Positions 43,316 to 52,623 are shown, counted from the first letter of the stretch. The stretch is 64,000 nucleotides of DNA from an uncultured Chitinophagaceae bacterium (GCA_937862815.1 CALMED010000002.1:496001-560000); one strand, 5' to 3'. The notes: generated by a model not told the origin, from the sequence alone. Translations and numbers: made by a program.

Positions 43316-44494
43316 ATGGCTTCAACCGATACATCATTACACTATGCCTCGCTGATCAGCAGGTATCTGCAGAACCGGATTACACCCGACGAGAAACTGG
43401 AACTGGATGCCTGGATCAACCGGCATCCGGAAAACGAGCAGCTTTTCCGGGAACTGACCGACGCAGCTTACCTGCAAAAAGAGATGGGTTATTTTGGTGC
43501 GTTGGCAGTGGAAAATGCCTGGCAGCAATTGGTGGCGCGCCGTACCCCGGTTGTACCCCTGCAGAAAAAAAGCCGTTCGCTCTGGTGGGCCGCCGCCGTA
43601 CTGGCGGTCGTACTGACCGTTACCTACAATTTCCTGAAAAAAGATGAGCTGCAAGTAGCGGTTAAACAGCAGGAGCAATATCCATCTGCACAGATTATAC
43701 CCGGTGGCGATCGTGCTGTTCTCACCCTTTCCGATGGCAGCCAGATTGTGCTTGACAGCGCCGGTAATGGAGCTCTGGCCAATCAGGGGGCGGTGGAAGT
43801 GAGAAAGCTTGAAGACGGTAAACTGGAATACGCCGCAACCGGTAAGCAAAACGAACAACTCTTTAATACTGTTGCCACCCCCCGGGGCGGATTTTACCGT
43901 CTCACCCTGTCTGACGGATCCCGCGTATGGCTGAATGCCGCTTCTTCCCTCCGCTACCCGGTGGCTTTTTCCGGCAAGGAACGCCGCGTGTATATCACGG
44001 GTGAGGCCTATTTCGAAGTTACTGCCAATCCCCGTCAACCTTTTATTGTCAGTATGCCCCATCAATCGGAAGTGGTGGTAACGGGTACACGGTTCAACGT
44101 CAACACCTATCCCGATGAGGAAGGTACCCGTACTACGTTACTGGAAGGGAAGGTGCAGGTAACTGACAGTACGGGAGCCTCTCTCTTACTCCAGCCCGGC
44201 CAGCAGGCCCGCATTGAAAACGGCATTCAGCTTCACACGGATATTGATACAGATGAGGTGGTTGCGTGGAAAGAAGGTGTGTTTCAGTTTAACCGGGCCG
44301 ACATCGGAACCATTCTGCGGCAGGTCAGCCGCTGGTACGATGCGGAGGTGGAGTTTGAAGGTACAGTTCCCACCCGCACGTTTTCCGGTATTGTGAGCCG
44401 TAGTAAGAATATTGGGGAAGTATTGAAAATCATGGAGAAAGCGGGTGTCCGGTTCCACATTCAAGGGAAAAGGATCGTGGTGTTGCGTAATTAA
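43316..44494 (+). CDS. FecR-family anti-sigma factor (cassette 1)
   Basis: The 392-residue inner-membrane regulator has an N-terminal cytoplasmic helical domain (ISRYLQNRITPDEKLELDAW), a membrane helix near residue 85-105 (LWWAAAVLAVVLTVTYNFL), and the periplasmic FecR domain (VATPRGGFYRLTLSDGSRVW, VYITGEAYFEVTANP, GTRFNVNTYPDEEGTRTTLL). A C-terminal DUF4974-like domain ends in GVRFHIQGKRIVVL. It transmits the signal from the STN domain of the adjacent SusC to the sigma factor. A hairpin with an antisense-facing T tract separates it from susC. Confidence 0.93.
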   Translation: MASTDTSLHYASLISRYLQNRITPDEKLELDAWINRHPENEQLFRELTDAAYLQKEMGYFGALAVENAWQQLVARRTPVVPLQKKSRSLWWAAAVLAVVLTVTYNFLKKDELQVAVKQQEQYPSAQIIPGGDRAVLTLSDGSQIVLDSAGNGALANQGAVEVRKLEDGKLEYAATGKQNEQLFNTVATPRGGFYRLTLSDGSRVWLNAASSLRYPVAFSGKERRVYITGEAYFEVTANPRQPFIVSMPHQSEVVVTGTRFNVNTYPDEEGTRTTLLEGKVQVTDSTGASLLLQPGQQARIENGIQLHTDIDTDEVVAWKEGVFQFNRADIGTILRQVSRWYDAEVEFEGTVPTRTFSGIVSRSKNIGEVLKIMEKAGVRFHIQGKRIVVLRN

Positions 44495-44514
44495 TTCGCG
44501 TTTCCGGCAGTTTG

Positions 44515-44548
44515 AAAAAAAGCCGCCCTGAGGTCGAGTCAGGACGGC
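44515..44548 (-). terminator. Hairpin with antisense T tract between fecR and susC (cassette 1)
   Basis: GCCGCCCTGA pairs with TCAGGACGGC (one mismatch, 7-nt loop). Seven A precede it on the plus strand, so the minus strand reads hairpin plus T7, a good intrinsic terminator facing away from susC. No minus-strand gene ends here, and the plus strand has no T run. A similar structure occurs at the same place in cassette 2. Confidence 0.6.
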
Positions 44549-44612
44549 AAAATGTTTCAGGCTGTTCAACGATAGACCGAGCTGGTACTTTAATGTTCAA
44601 CCCAAAACAAAG

Positions 44613-44620
44613 CAAAACTA
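44613..44620 (-). promoter_or_regulatory. Candidate antisense -7 element at the susC start (cassette 1)
   Basis: On the minus strand TAGTTTTG is a perfect TAnnTTTG match ending at the susC ATG. It would drive an antisense RNA of about 90 nt ending at the hairpin at 44515-44548. No -33 TTTG is seen, and A-rich start regions can produce this motif by chance. Confidence 0.3.
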
Positions 44621-47600
44621 TGCAATTAACTGCTTCTTGTCGCATCCGGGCACGCCGGATGGCATGGACCAAAACGCTATTAATCATGAAGATGATCGCT
44701 GTTTTACTTGCCGGTGCATTTCTGCAGGTTAGTGCATCCGGCACAGCTCAGAAAGTGAATCTGTCGGAGAAAAATGCTCCTCTTCAGAAAATCTTTAAAC
44801 AGATTCACCGGCAAACGGGCTTCCAGTTTTTTTATGAAGATGCCTTGCTCGACAAAGCCGGAAAAGTGAATATACAGGTACAAAACGCTTCTGTTGAAGA
44901 TGCGCTCACCGCCTGTTTCCACAACCTGCCGCTGCGTTTTGAAGTGGTGGACCAGACAATTGTGGTGAGTGCCAAAACCATGACGCCTGCGGACTTAAAA
45001 CCCGAGACCGATCTCCCGCCTCCCATTACGGTGCGGGGTGCCGTACGCAACGATAAGGGCGAATTGCTGGCAGGTGTTTCTGTTACCATTAAGGGTACCA
45101 CCCGCGGAACGGTGACCAATGAAAATGGTTTTTTTGTTCTGGAAGGAGTGGAAGAGAATGCCATATTGATATTCTCCGGGGTTGACCTCGAACAGCAGGA
45201 GGTGGCAGTGCGGGGGCGCACTTCCCTGTTGGTACAGCTGGTTGTGAAAGTTTCACCGTTGGACGATGTGCAGGTAATTGGTTACGGTAAAACAACCCGT
45301 CGGTTGAAAACAGGGGCTGTAAGCACACTGAAAGGAACTGATATCGAAAATCAGCCGGTTACGAATGTGGGTCAGGCACTGCAGGGGCGCATAGCGGGTG
45401 TGTCCATGAACCAAAATGGTGGAGCATTGGGCGCCGGCATGGAAATTCAGGTGCGGGGCGTGAATACAATTGAATCGGGAAACCAGCCCTTAATTATTGT
45501 GGACGGTGCCGTAATGCCGGATGCCAACAGGGGGTTGGGTTCTGGTGTTGGTTCATACATGGCCTGGAGTGGCTCAACGCCCTTAAATAATATCAATCCG
45601 GCTGATATTGAAAGTGTGGAAGTGCTCAAAGATGCCGATGCCACCGCCATTTACGGTTCCCGTGGCGCCAATGGCGTTATACTTATTACCACAAAGAAAG
45701 GCCGGATCGGCGCAACCCGTTTCAACGTAGACGTGAGCACATGGAACAACAGCGCCACCTACCTGCCGCCCCGTCTCAATTTGTCGCAGTATCTCACCAT
45801 GCGGCGCCAGGCATTTGCCATGGGCAATCACAACCCTGCTACCGGCGTTGCGCTCAACCCGATTACTACTACGGCCAACAATGCGCCGGATCTGCTGGTT
45901 TGGGACACCACAAAAGCAACGGCAGACTGGCAGCAGTTTGAATTTGGCAACGCTGCCCCCTCAGTCAATAGTCAGGTTACATTATCAGGTGGCGAAAAGC
46001 GACTGAATTTTTATACCAGTGCGGGATACATGAAACAGCGCGATATCACCCGTGGAGCAGCCACGCTTGAACGTTTTTCCGCTACAATGGGAGTGAACCA
46101 TACATCGGCTAACAATAAACTACAGGTGAACCTCAATGCAAACTATGTTTCAAATGTACTGAGCCCTTCACGTACGCCATCGGCCGGGCTTATTTCCGGC
46201 TTGCCGCCCAATATGCCCATGACCAATCCAGATGGCAGTCCTTATTGGCCGGCACCCTCCATTACACAATCAGCCCTGCTTACCAACCCGCTGGCGGGGG
46301 ATGAAGCGGAAGCAAGGAACAGGTCCAGCAGTTTGATGGCCAACCTAGACTTCTCCTACCAACTGGCAAAAGGACTTAGCTTTAAAACCCTCTTTGGTTT
46401 TAATAAGCAGGATAATAATACCGTTACGATCACGCCGTCCACATTCATTAACCCGTTGAATCCCGGTTCAAGTGTTCCGCAGCACTCCACTAATAACTCC
46501 ACCTTCCAGACGCTCAACTTCGAACCGCAACTGGCATACACTACCAAGATCTCTAAAGGAAAGCTTGACCTGCTGGCAGGCAGCACTTTTTTTGACCGGA
46601 AGACCAGCAGCTACAGTCTTGCATTTCAGGGCTATACTACCGATCTGCTGCTGGAAAGCTGGCGGGGTGGTAGTACTGTCGCTGATTACCGGAATGCATC
46701 GGGTGTTTACCGCTTTAATTCCGTTTTTGGACGTGCAGGTTATAACTGGGATAACAAGTATCTCCTGAACCTGACGTATCGCCGCGACGGATCATCCCGT
46801 TTCGGTTCCAATCGGCAATGGGGTGATTTTGGCGCCGTTGGCATGGGCTGGATTTTCACCAAGGAAAAATGGCTGGAGGATAAAATTCCCGGGCTCACCT
46901 ATGGGAAATTACGGGCCAGCTACGGTACATCGGGCAACGATAACATTGCCGACTACCGCTGGACCAGCCTGTACGGACCCAGCTTTTATGATGGCCGCGC
47001 CGCATTGGTAGCCAGTTTTCTGGCCGACCCGTCTGTTGGTTGGGAGTCAACCCGAAAGTTGGACGCTGCCCTTGAACTGGGCTTCTTCAATGACCGGGTC
47101 TTGCTCAATGTGAACTGGTACCGCTCCCGCACAACCGATCTCTTGCTGAGCACACCGGTACCCGCTCAAACAGGTTTCTCAACCTTTATCACCAATACCC
47201 CCGCCGTGGTGGAAAATAAAGGCTGGGAATTTGAACTGACCACCCGCAACCTGGATGCCAAGAGCAAATTACAGTGGACCACCAGTTTCAACCTTTCAAC
47301 CGTGGAAAACCAGTTAGTGGAATTCCCGGGACTTGCCAACTCCAGCTTTGCCAACCGTCTTAAGATCGGTCTTCCCATCAACAGCCCACGTATGCCCCTG
47401 AATGCCGAATGGTCGCAGATTTATTTAGGCGTAGATACTGCCACAGGCTTACCCAGGTTTCAGGATCTGGATGGTAATGGCATAATCAATAATAATGACC
47501 GCACCTTCATTGGCTCGGCCATACCCCGTTTGTTCGGCGGTTTGGGCAACAAGCTTACATACAAAGGGTTTGAATTGGATGTTTTTTTCCAGTTCTCCCA

Positions 47601-48015
47601 GCAAATGGCCACCAACTGGATGTTCCTGAATACCTATCCCGGTCAGTTGTACAATCCACCGGCAGCCGACTGGTATGGAAACTACTGGACAAAGCCAGGT
47701 GATAATACCAAATATCCCCGTTTGTTCACCGGAGTTACCAATGCCACCACCGCTTTGATGCAGAATATCTTCCCTACGTCATCAGCTACCCTCCAGGATG
47801 TGTTTTATGTGCGCCTGAAAACCCTTTCGCTGTCGTACTCCCTGCCTACCGAGTGGGTATCGAAAGCGAGAATGAGCAGGGCTTCCGTGTACCTGCGGGG
47901 ACAGAACCTGTTTACATGGACAAGCGAGAAGCTGTTCAAAGATCCCGAGCTAACCACACTCCGCAGCGGTCAAATTCTGCGCACCTGGACGGCTGGTGTT
48001 CAGCTAAGTTTTTAA
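44620..48015 (+). CDS. SusC/RagA-family TonB-dependent transporter with STN domain (cassette 1)
   Basis: This outer-membrane importer of 1131 residues has an N-terminal signal (LLIMKMIAVLLAGAFLQVSA), an STN signalling domain (NAPLQKIFKQIHRQTGFQFF), a carboxypeptidase-like beta domain (TVRGAVRNDKGELLAGVSVT), the TonB plug (GRIAGVSMNQNGGALGAGME, SVEVLKDADATAIYGSRGA) and a C-terminal barrel ending in VQLSF. STN plus neighbouring sigma and FecR genes indicates cell-surface signalling. I use ATG 44620; 44593 is possible. The matched position in cassette 2 supports 44620. SusD follows 17 bp after the stop. Confidence 0.93.
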   Translation: MQLTASCRIRARRMAWTKTLLIMKMIAVLLAGAFLQVSASGTAQKVNLSEKNAPLQKIFKQIHRQTGFQFFYEDALLDKAGKVNIQVQNASVEDALTACFHNLPLRFEVVDQTIVVSAKTMTPADLKPETDLPPPITVRGAVRNDKGELLAGVSVTIKGTTRGTVTNENGFFVLEGVEENAILIFSGVDLEQQEVAVRGRTSLLVQLVVKVSPLDDVQVIGYGKTTRRLKTGAVSTLKGTDIENQPVTNVGQALQGRIAGVSMNQNGGALGAGMEIQVRGVNTIESGNQPLIIVDGAVMPDANRGLGSGVGSYMAWSGSTPLNNINPADIESVEVLKDADATAIYGSRGANGVILITTKKGRIGATRFNVDVSTWNNSATYLPPRLNLSQYLTMRRQAFAMGNHNPATGVALNPITTTANNAPDLLVWDTTKATADWQQFEFGNAAPSVNSQVTLSGGEKRLNFYTSAGYMKQRDITRGAATLERFSATMGVNHTSANNKLQVNLNANYVSNVLSPSRTPSAGLISGLPPNMPMTNPDGSPYWPAPSITQSALLTNPLAGDEAEARNRSSSLMANLDFSYQLAKGLSFKTLFGFNKQDNNTVTITPSTFINPLNPGSSVPQHSTNNSTFQTLNFEPQLAYTTKISKGKLDLLAGSTFFDRKTSSYSLAFQGYTTDLLLESWRGGSTVADYRNASGVYRFNSVFGRAGYNWDNKYLLNLTYRRDGSSRFGSNRQWGDFGAVGMGWIFTKEKWLEDKIPGLTYGKLRASYGTSGNDNIADYRWTSLYGPSFYDGRAALVASFLADPSVGWESTRKLDAALELGFFNDRVLLNVNWYRSRTTDLLLSTPVPAQTGFSTFITNTPAVVENKGWEFELTTRNLDAKSKLQWTTSFNLSTVENQLVEFPGLANSSFANRLKIGLPINSPRMPLNAEWSQIYLGVDTATGLPRFQDLDGNGIINNNDRTFIGSAIPRLFGGLGNKLTYKGFELDVFFQFSQQMATNWMFLNTYPGQLYNPPAADWYGNYWTKPGDNTKYPRLFTGVTNATTALMQNIFPTSSATLQDVFYVRLKTLSLSYSLPTEWVSKARMSRASVYLRGQNLFTWTSEKLFKDPELTTLRSGQILRTWTAGVQLSF

Positions 48016-48032
48016 TGATCAAAAAAAATAGT

Positions 48033-49460
48033 ATGAAAAATAAATTTGGATTCATTGTAAGACTTGCAGCCGTTGCCCTCGTTCTGGGCCTTATTTCGGG
48101 TTGCAAAAAATTTCTTGAAGTTCCCCTTCCTGTAGATCAGTTGGCTTCCGAAACCGTTTTTAAGGACCGGTTAACCATTCTGGGGGCTGTAGATGGTATG
48201 TATAGCAATTTTGGGCAGGGTTTGTTGCAAGGCAACTTCATGCGGGTAACCTACAATATTTCAGACGAGGGCCGGATTGATCCCTTGCCTGGAACAGAGT
48301 TCGGTGAAATCATTGCTGGTAATTTACAGGAGGGCAATCAGCAATTGATTCCCTGGAACTGGTTTTATCCCACTATTTTTCGAGCCAATGAGATAATTGA
48401 ACGGCTGCCTGGTGTGCCCAATACCATTATGCCCGAAGCAGAGCGCAAAGCACTTGTTGCTGCTGCAAAGTATGTAAGGGCGGCCACTCATTTTACGCTT
48501 GCTAATTACTGGGGCGATGTACCCCTTGCTTTAACTACCAATGCGCAAACAAATATAAACCTTGAACGCACCCCCATTGCACAGGTGTATGAGCAGGTGT
48601 TAAATGATCTGTATGAGTCAATTGCTGACCTTCCTGTTACAGTGAATACAAGCAACTCAAAGACCATACACAACAGGTTTCAACCGCTTGCTTACCTGTC
48701 ACGTGTGCACCTGTATCTCGGTAACTGGCAGCGGGCAGACAGTGCCGCCAGTGCTGTTATCAGCAGCGGACAATACCTGTTGGTAACAGGGGTCAATAAT
48801 GTATTCCGCCGCGGATCCCGGGAGGCTATTCATGCCTGGGGTCCAACGGGTCAGGGTTTGTTGTTTGATAACCGGGCATTCATCGGCTGGCTTACCATTC
48901 CGGCAACTGCCGGTAATACCACCACCACTTATAGTCATATGACTCCCCAGTTGCTTGCCAATTTTGAACCGGGCGATCAGCGGAATGTAAGTGGTAACTG
49001 GGTGGTTGACTTATTTACGAGAAGATTTTCAAACAAATACCTGTATAATTCGTCCGCAACTGCCGCAACTATTTCCGCCAATCCGCAGGACTGGATTTAT
49101 CAGCGCCTGGCTGAGATCTACCTCATCCGTGCTGAAGCCCGGACGAAATTGGGCATCATTACTGGTGCCAACTCTGCAGCTTCCGATTTAAATCTGATAC
49201 GGGCAAGGGCGGGCCTTGCTGCCAATACAACTGCCACAACGGAGGCAGATATGATGGCCGCTATAGAGAAAGAGCGTGTGTGTGAATTGTTTTATGAAGG
49301 TCACCGCTGGCTTGATTTAAAGCGCTGGGGTAAATTGGATGCTGTATTAACCGCACTTCCCTGGAAAGCTGCCAATCATAAACCTCATATGAAGTTGCTT
49401 CCCATTGTAAGAGCAGAAATGATTGCCAATCCAAGACTGGTACAAAATCCTGGTTACTAA
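48033..49460 (+). CDS. SusD/RagB-family substrate-binding lipoprotein (cassette 1)
   Basis: SusD-like lipoproteins cap the SusC channel at the cell surface and bind substrate. The 475 residues have a lipobox at LGLISGCKKF, the N-terminal FLEVPLPVDQL segment, tetratricopeptide-like helices (ADSAASAVISSGQYLLV) and the C-terminal SusD signatures WIYQRLAEIYLIRAEARTK, LIRARAGLA and FYEGHRWLDLKRWG. Start 48033 (MKNKFGFIVRLA) is preferred; 48015 would overlap the susC stop. A long in-frame opening further upstream is the 3' end of susC in another frame. Confidence 0.93.
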   Translation: MKNKFGFIVRLAAVALVLGLISGCKKFLEVPLPVDQLASETVFKDRLTILGAVDGMYSNFGQGLLQGNFMRVTYNISDEGRIDPLPGTEFGEIIAGNLQEGNQQLIPWNWFYPTIFRANEIIERLPGVPNTIMPEAERKALVAAAKYVRAATHFTLANYWGDVPLALTTNAQTNINLERTPIAQVYEQVLNDLYESIADLPVTVNTSNSKTIHNRFQPLAYLSRVHLYLGNWQRADSAASAVISSGQYLLVTGVNNVFRRGSREAIHAWGPTGQGLLFDNRAFIGWLTIPATAGNTTTTYSHMTPQLLANFEPGDQRNVSGNWVVDLFTRRFSNKYLYNSSATAATISANPQDWIYQRLAEIYLIRAEARTKLGIITGANSAASDLNLIRARAGLAANTTATTEADMMAAIEKERVCELFYEGHRWLDLKRWGKLDAVLTALPWKAANHKPHMKLLPIVRAEMIANPRLVQNPGY

Positions 49461-49492
49461 CAGACCCTTAACCAGTATCACTCAATTTTTAG

Positions 49493-49518
49493 ACAAGCAG
49501 GCGCAGGCGCCTGCTTGT
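49493..49518. other. Perfect hairpin between susD and the TlpA-like gene
   Basis: ACAAGCAGGCGC and GCGCCTGCTTGT are exact 12-bp complements separated by AG. No T run follows, so it is not a classical terminator. It may stabilise the upstream mRNA or attenuate read-through into the TlpA-like gene 30 bp later. Confidence 0.65.
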
Positions 49519-49548
49519 TACTACTTTCTTAAATGATTTGATATGTTG

Positions 49549-51606
49549 ATGAAACGGTTGCTGATTTTCTTTTTTCTATCTCCGGCTTTTATTCAAATTG
49601 CAGCGGGTCAAAAGATTGCTGTTTCGGGAAAGCTCACGGGCGAAGTCGCCAAAATGGTAAAAGAGGTACAATTTGTTTGCGATGGCAAAATGCAGCGGCT
49701 GCTGGTGAACAAAGACGATCAGACTTTTTCCGGTGAAATTAAACTGCTGGAACCCCAGTTTGTAGAAATCAATTCGGGTAATCCCAAGCCACAGGCGTAT
49801 TATATGGTGCCCAACGAAAAGCTGACTGTTACCATTGAGAAACCCTCGTTACAGGAAAGTATCATCACCTTCGGCTCAAATAAGGGAACCCGGTTACAGG
49901 AGATTTTTAATCTGTATTACAAAGCACTGGAAGAAAAAGGGGTGAATCTGAAAGTCCGTGAGTGGCAGCAACTCCTGTATGGGAACAACGGTCCATTATC
50001 GCACGCAGAAGCCAGCCTCAATCGTGAACTGACGAAACAAGCGCAATTCATTGCCGCATTTCCCAATTTCAGAAGGGATATGCAGCTCTTTATGAAAAGT
50101 TTCCGGAATCTCACGTTGCTTGACCAAAAGACAATATCCGAGCTGGAAACGATGCTGCAAGACTTGAAAAAAGCGAATCTCAAGGCAACCGCTTATACCA
50201 TTCCTTTTATGAAGGATTACCTGACCGATCTTTCCAATGCCTATGCCGCCCGTACCCTGCAGCGCTATGGCATCAGTTATGATGCTACCAAACAGCGGCA
50301 CCTCAGCCAGTTTCTGGCAGCAGAAACAATCAGTAAGTATGTCACCAACCGTACCATCCGCAGTTATTTATTTTCAGAAAAACTGAAAGTGGAATTGCCC
50401 GTAAACGGTCTGAAAAATGAAGCGTATGTCAACTATTTGTATGAGAATTCAGACCAGTTTGTAAAAGATTTTTACCAGGAAAAAATAGATCAGCTCCGGG
50501 AAAACAAAGCGCCTGATCTGAATGCGGCACGAAAAAAAGCATTTGATTTTCTGCTGCATGATTCCACCGGCAAAGAGTACCGCTTAGCTGATTTCAAAGG
50601 AAAAATGATTTTTGTTGATTTCTGGGCTTCCTGGTGTGCACCCTGTAAAGCGCAAATACCCTATCAGAAAGAAATGGAAAAACATTATGCGGGGAAAGAC
50701 ATTGTTTTCCTCGGTGTTTCCCTCGACCGTTCCAAAGAAGCATGGCTGAAGGCGGTGAAGGAAGAAGACCTGCACGGTTACATCTTACATGCGGAAGGCG
50801 ATTTCAAGAATGCTTTTCCGAAAGCCTATGGCATCGAATCCATACCCCGTTATATGTTGATTGATGCGGAAGGAAATATGATTTCTGATAACATGATGAA
50901 GCCACAGAACAAGAAAGAAATGATGGGGATTATTGATGCGGAGCTCTATGCTAAAAATACAGTCGAAATTCTGGAAAAGCATTTTAAAGCGGTGGGCGGT
51001 GAATTGCTTGCCAGCCAGGGGCTTGCCATCCGTTACCGCCAATCTGTAATGACATTGAATGCAGTGAATCAACTTTGGTACCGGTATCCCAAACAGCTGA
51101 AAATGGTAACGCAGATGGAGGAAACAGAACAAATGCGCCTGATGGTGGGAAAAAATTTCTTCACGGAAACAACAACCCTACTGAATGGTGATAGTGTTAC
51201 AACAAACAATCCGAGTAATACAGGTATCCGTGAAAGTTGGGCGAGCAGACTGTTTGGGTTAGAACTGTTTCTGCAGAAAAAGGTAAACAATGTTTCAATG
51301 AGGTTTGCAGAAGATAATGCTTTGGAGGGCGACAGTTCATATGTGATTCAACTGGTTTATAATGGAAATACAGAAAAGTATTTTATCAATAAAAGCACCT
51401 ATCTGATTGATAAGGTGGTTGTGTTAACCAGTAATCAGGCTCCCCGCAAGGGAGGTGGTTATTTTGAATCTTCCGCCACCTACAGTGATTACCGGAATGT
51501 TAATGGAATCATGATTCCGTTTAAGATTAATCAATCAAATATTATAACCATTAAAGTTGAAAACGCAGAGGTGAAGCCGTTGGAGGAAGAATTGTTTAAA
51601 CAATAA
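49549..51606 (+). CDS. TlpA-like thioredoxin-domain protein with DUF-type N- and C-terminal parts (copy 1)
   Basis: The 685-residue exported protein starts with a signal peptide (MKRLLIFFFLSPAFIQIAAG). The first 130 residues form a beta-rich domain (KIAVSGKLTGEVAKMVKEVQ) seen in Bacteroidota TlpA-like proteins, then a helical region, and a thioredoxin domain with the redox pair WCAPC near residue 364 (FVDFWASWCAPCKAQIP). The last 200 residues resemble a lipoprotein-carrier-like beta domain. It probably acts as a periplasmic thiol-disulfide oxidoreductase linked to the SusCD cassette. A close paralogue starts at 63488. Start 49549 was chosen over 49543. Confidence 0.85.
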   Translation: MKRLLIFFFLSPAFIQIAAGQKIAVSGKLTGEVAKMVKEVQFVCDGKMQRLLVNKDDQTFSGEIKLLEPQFVEINSGNPKPQAYYMVPNEKLTVTIEKPSLQESIITFGSNKGTRLQEIFNLYYKALEEKGVNLKVREWQQLLYGNNGPLSHAEASLNRELTKQAQFIAAFPNFRRDMQLFMKSFRNLTLLDQKTISELETMLQDLKKANLKATAYTIPFMKDYLTDLSNAYAARTLQRYGISYDATKQRHLSQFLAAETISKYVTNRTIRSYLFSEKLKVELPVNGLKNEAYVNYLYENSDQFVKDFYQEKIDQLRENKAPDLNAARKKAFDFLLHDSTGKEYRLADFKGKMIFVDFWASWCAPCKAQIPYQKEMEKHYAGKDIVFLGVSLDRSKEAWLKAVKEEDLHGYILHAEGDFKNAFPKAYGIESIPRYMLIDAEGNMISDNMMKPQNKKEMMGIIDAELYAKNTVEILEKHFKAVGGELLASQGLAIRYRQSVMTLNAVNQLWYRYPKQLKMVTQMEETEQMRLMVGKNFFTETTTLLNGDSVTTNNPSNTGIRESWASRLFGLELFLQKKVNNVSMRFAEDNALEGDSSYVIQLVYNGNTEKYFINKSTYLIDKVVVLTSNQAPRKGGGYFESSATYSDYRNVNGIMIPFKINQSNIITIKVENAEVKPLEEELFKQ

Positions 51607-51752
51607 CCGTTCATACAGAATAATGATTTGTTGAAAATGAATATCAAGATTCATCCTCTATGTTGCGTTGACTGCTTTAACAGACTTTGGATTCATTTTT
51701 AGCTGTTCCTGATTTGGATTTCGAAAATTGATTTAAATATAACCATCGCAAT

Positions 51753-52139
51753 ATGCAAACACATTTTTTCACCCGCCTGAATGGCAAATATGTTCGCATT
51801 AATCTTTCGGAAATATTGTACATCGAAGGCTGCCGGAACTATGTGAAAATCGTAACCGCTGCCAAGCCAATTCTGGCTTTGATTACATTAAAAAGTATGG
51901 AAGCGATGTTGCCGGAAGGTATGTTTGTTCGTATTCATAAATCATACATTGTGTCTCTTGACCGGATCCAGTCGTTTGATGCTGATGAGGTACAATTGCC
52001 TGATCGCATACTTCCGGTTGGATCGCAATACAAAGGTGTGCTGGAACGAAAAGTGTTCATCGTGCAGGAAAAGAAAAATGTCATTCCGGATGAACTGATT
52101 ACAAGTGAAGAGGGAATACTGCACCGGGCAGCTTCCTGA
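51753..52139 (+). CDS. Stand-alone LytTR DNA-binding protein
   Basis: The 128 residues are a LytTR domain (ININLSEILYIEGCRNYVKI-like, LPEGMFVRIHKSYIVSLDRI, DRILPVGSQYKGVLERKVFI) with about 20 extra residues at the C-terminus. No receiver domain is present, so it is not a standard response regulator. It may act with a separate sensor or be constitutively active. It lies 146 bp after the TlpA-like gene and ends at a clear terminator. Possible targets are the two SusCD cassettes around it. Confidence 0.85.
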   Translation: MQTHFFTRLNGKYVRINLSEILYIEGCRNYVKIVTAAKPILALITLKSMEAMLPEGMFVRIHKSYIVSLDRIQSFDADEVQLPDRILPVGSQYKGVLERKVFIVQEKKNVIPDELITSEEGILHRAAS

Positions 52140-52151
52140 ATCAGAAAAACC

Positions 52152-52177
52152 AAAAGCAGCTCCGGCTGCTTTTTTTA
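52152..52177 (+). terminator. Rho-independent terminator of the LytTR gene
   Basis: AAAAGCAGC pairs with GCTGCTTTT across a TCCG loop and is followed by more T. It lies 13 bp past the LytTR stop and overlaps the 3' end of a gene remnant on the other strand. Confidence 0.85.
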
Positions 52178-52258
52178 TATGCTAAACTGAGTGAGATGAT
52201 GATCCAGGTGCTTCCACATGCTTTTGCCCCATTGATCAACGATGAAACTTGTAAAACG
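52175..52258 (-). pseudogene. Remnant of a DUF1569/DinB-like gene, C-terminal fragment
   Basis: Reading the minus strand, 27 codons up to a TAA encode DQWGKSMWKHLDHHLTQFSI after a short RFTSFIV segment. The KHLDHHLxQF ending matches how DUF1569 (DinB-superfamily) proteins finish. An in-frame stop lies immediately upstream and no start or metal-site region remains nearby, so only the tail of a decayed gene survives. The assignment rests on recall of the family ending. Confidence 0.5.
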
Positions 52259-52591
52259 TTACAGCTTTTTGCTTGTTCCTTTTCTGCTTGTACTTGAAAG
52301 ACGCTAGTAATAAAAAAGTAATCCGTATTTTACTGTATTGAAATCAGTTTTTAAATAAGTTCAGATCCAGTTCAAGTGCCATTTTTTGTCTTCTGGAAAC
52401 ATTGTGAGAGGTCATAACACAGCCCAGCTTTATGAAACTTAGAAAAAATGAATACCTTGGGAGTGAGGAAAGGCTGTATTCCTGAAATCAGAATCATTAA
52501 CTTTATTACATATTAAACCTTTAAACGTAGTAAAAATAATTGTTGCTTCTGGAATTCCGGAAATTATAGTACGATGATTTAGGCATAGTCT
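52259..52591. other. A+T-rich intergenic region before cassette 2
   Basis: The stretch is rich in A and T with several short ATG-led frames, none longer than about 40 codons with convincing coding character. No repeat or strong hairpin was recognised. It may contain further decayed gene sequence like the DUF1569 fragment next to it. Confidence 0.5.
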
Positions 52592-52599
52592 TAAATTTG
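52592..52599 (+). promoter_or_regulatory. Candidate -7 element for the cassette 2 sigma gene
   Basis: TAAATTTG is a perfect TAnnTTTG match 24 bp before the ATG at 52624. No TTTG is present at -33. Confidence 0.5.
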
Positions 52600-52623
52600 A
52601 TCCTTTCTGTAATAAAGTAGAAC

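Noticed and set aside
47853-48032. Longer N-terminus for the cassette 1 SusD frame
   Set aside because: It overlaps the end of susC in another frame and hides the signal peptide and lipobox that begin at 48033.
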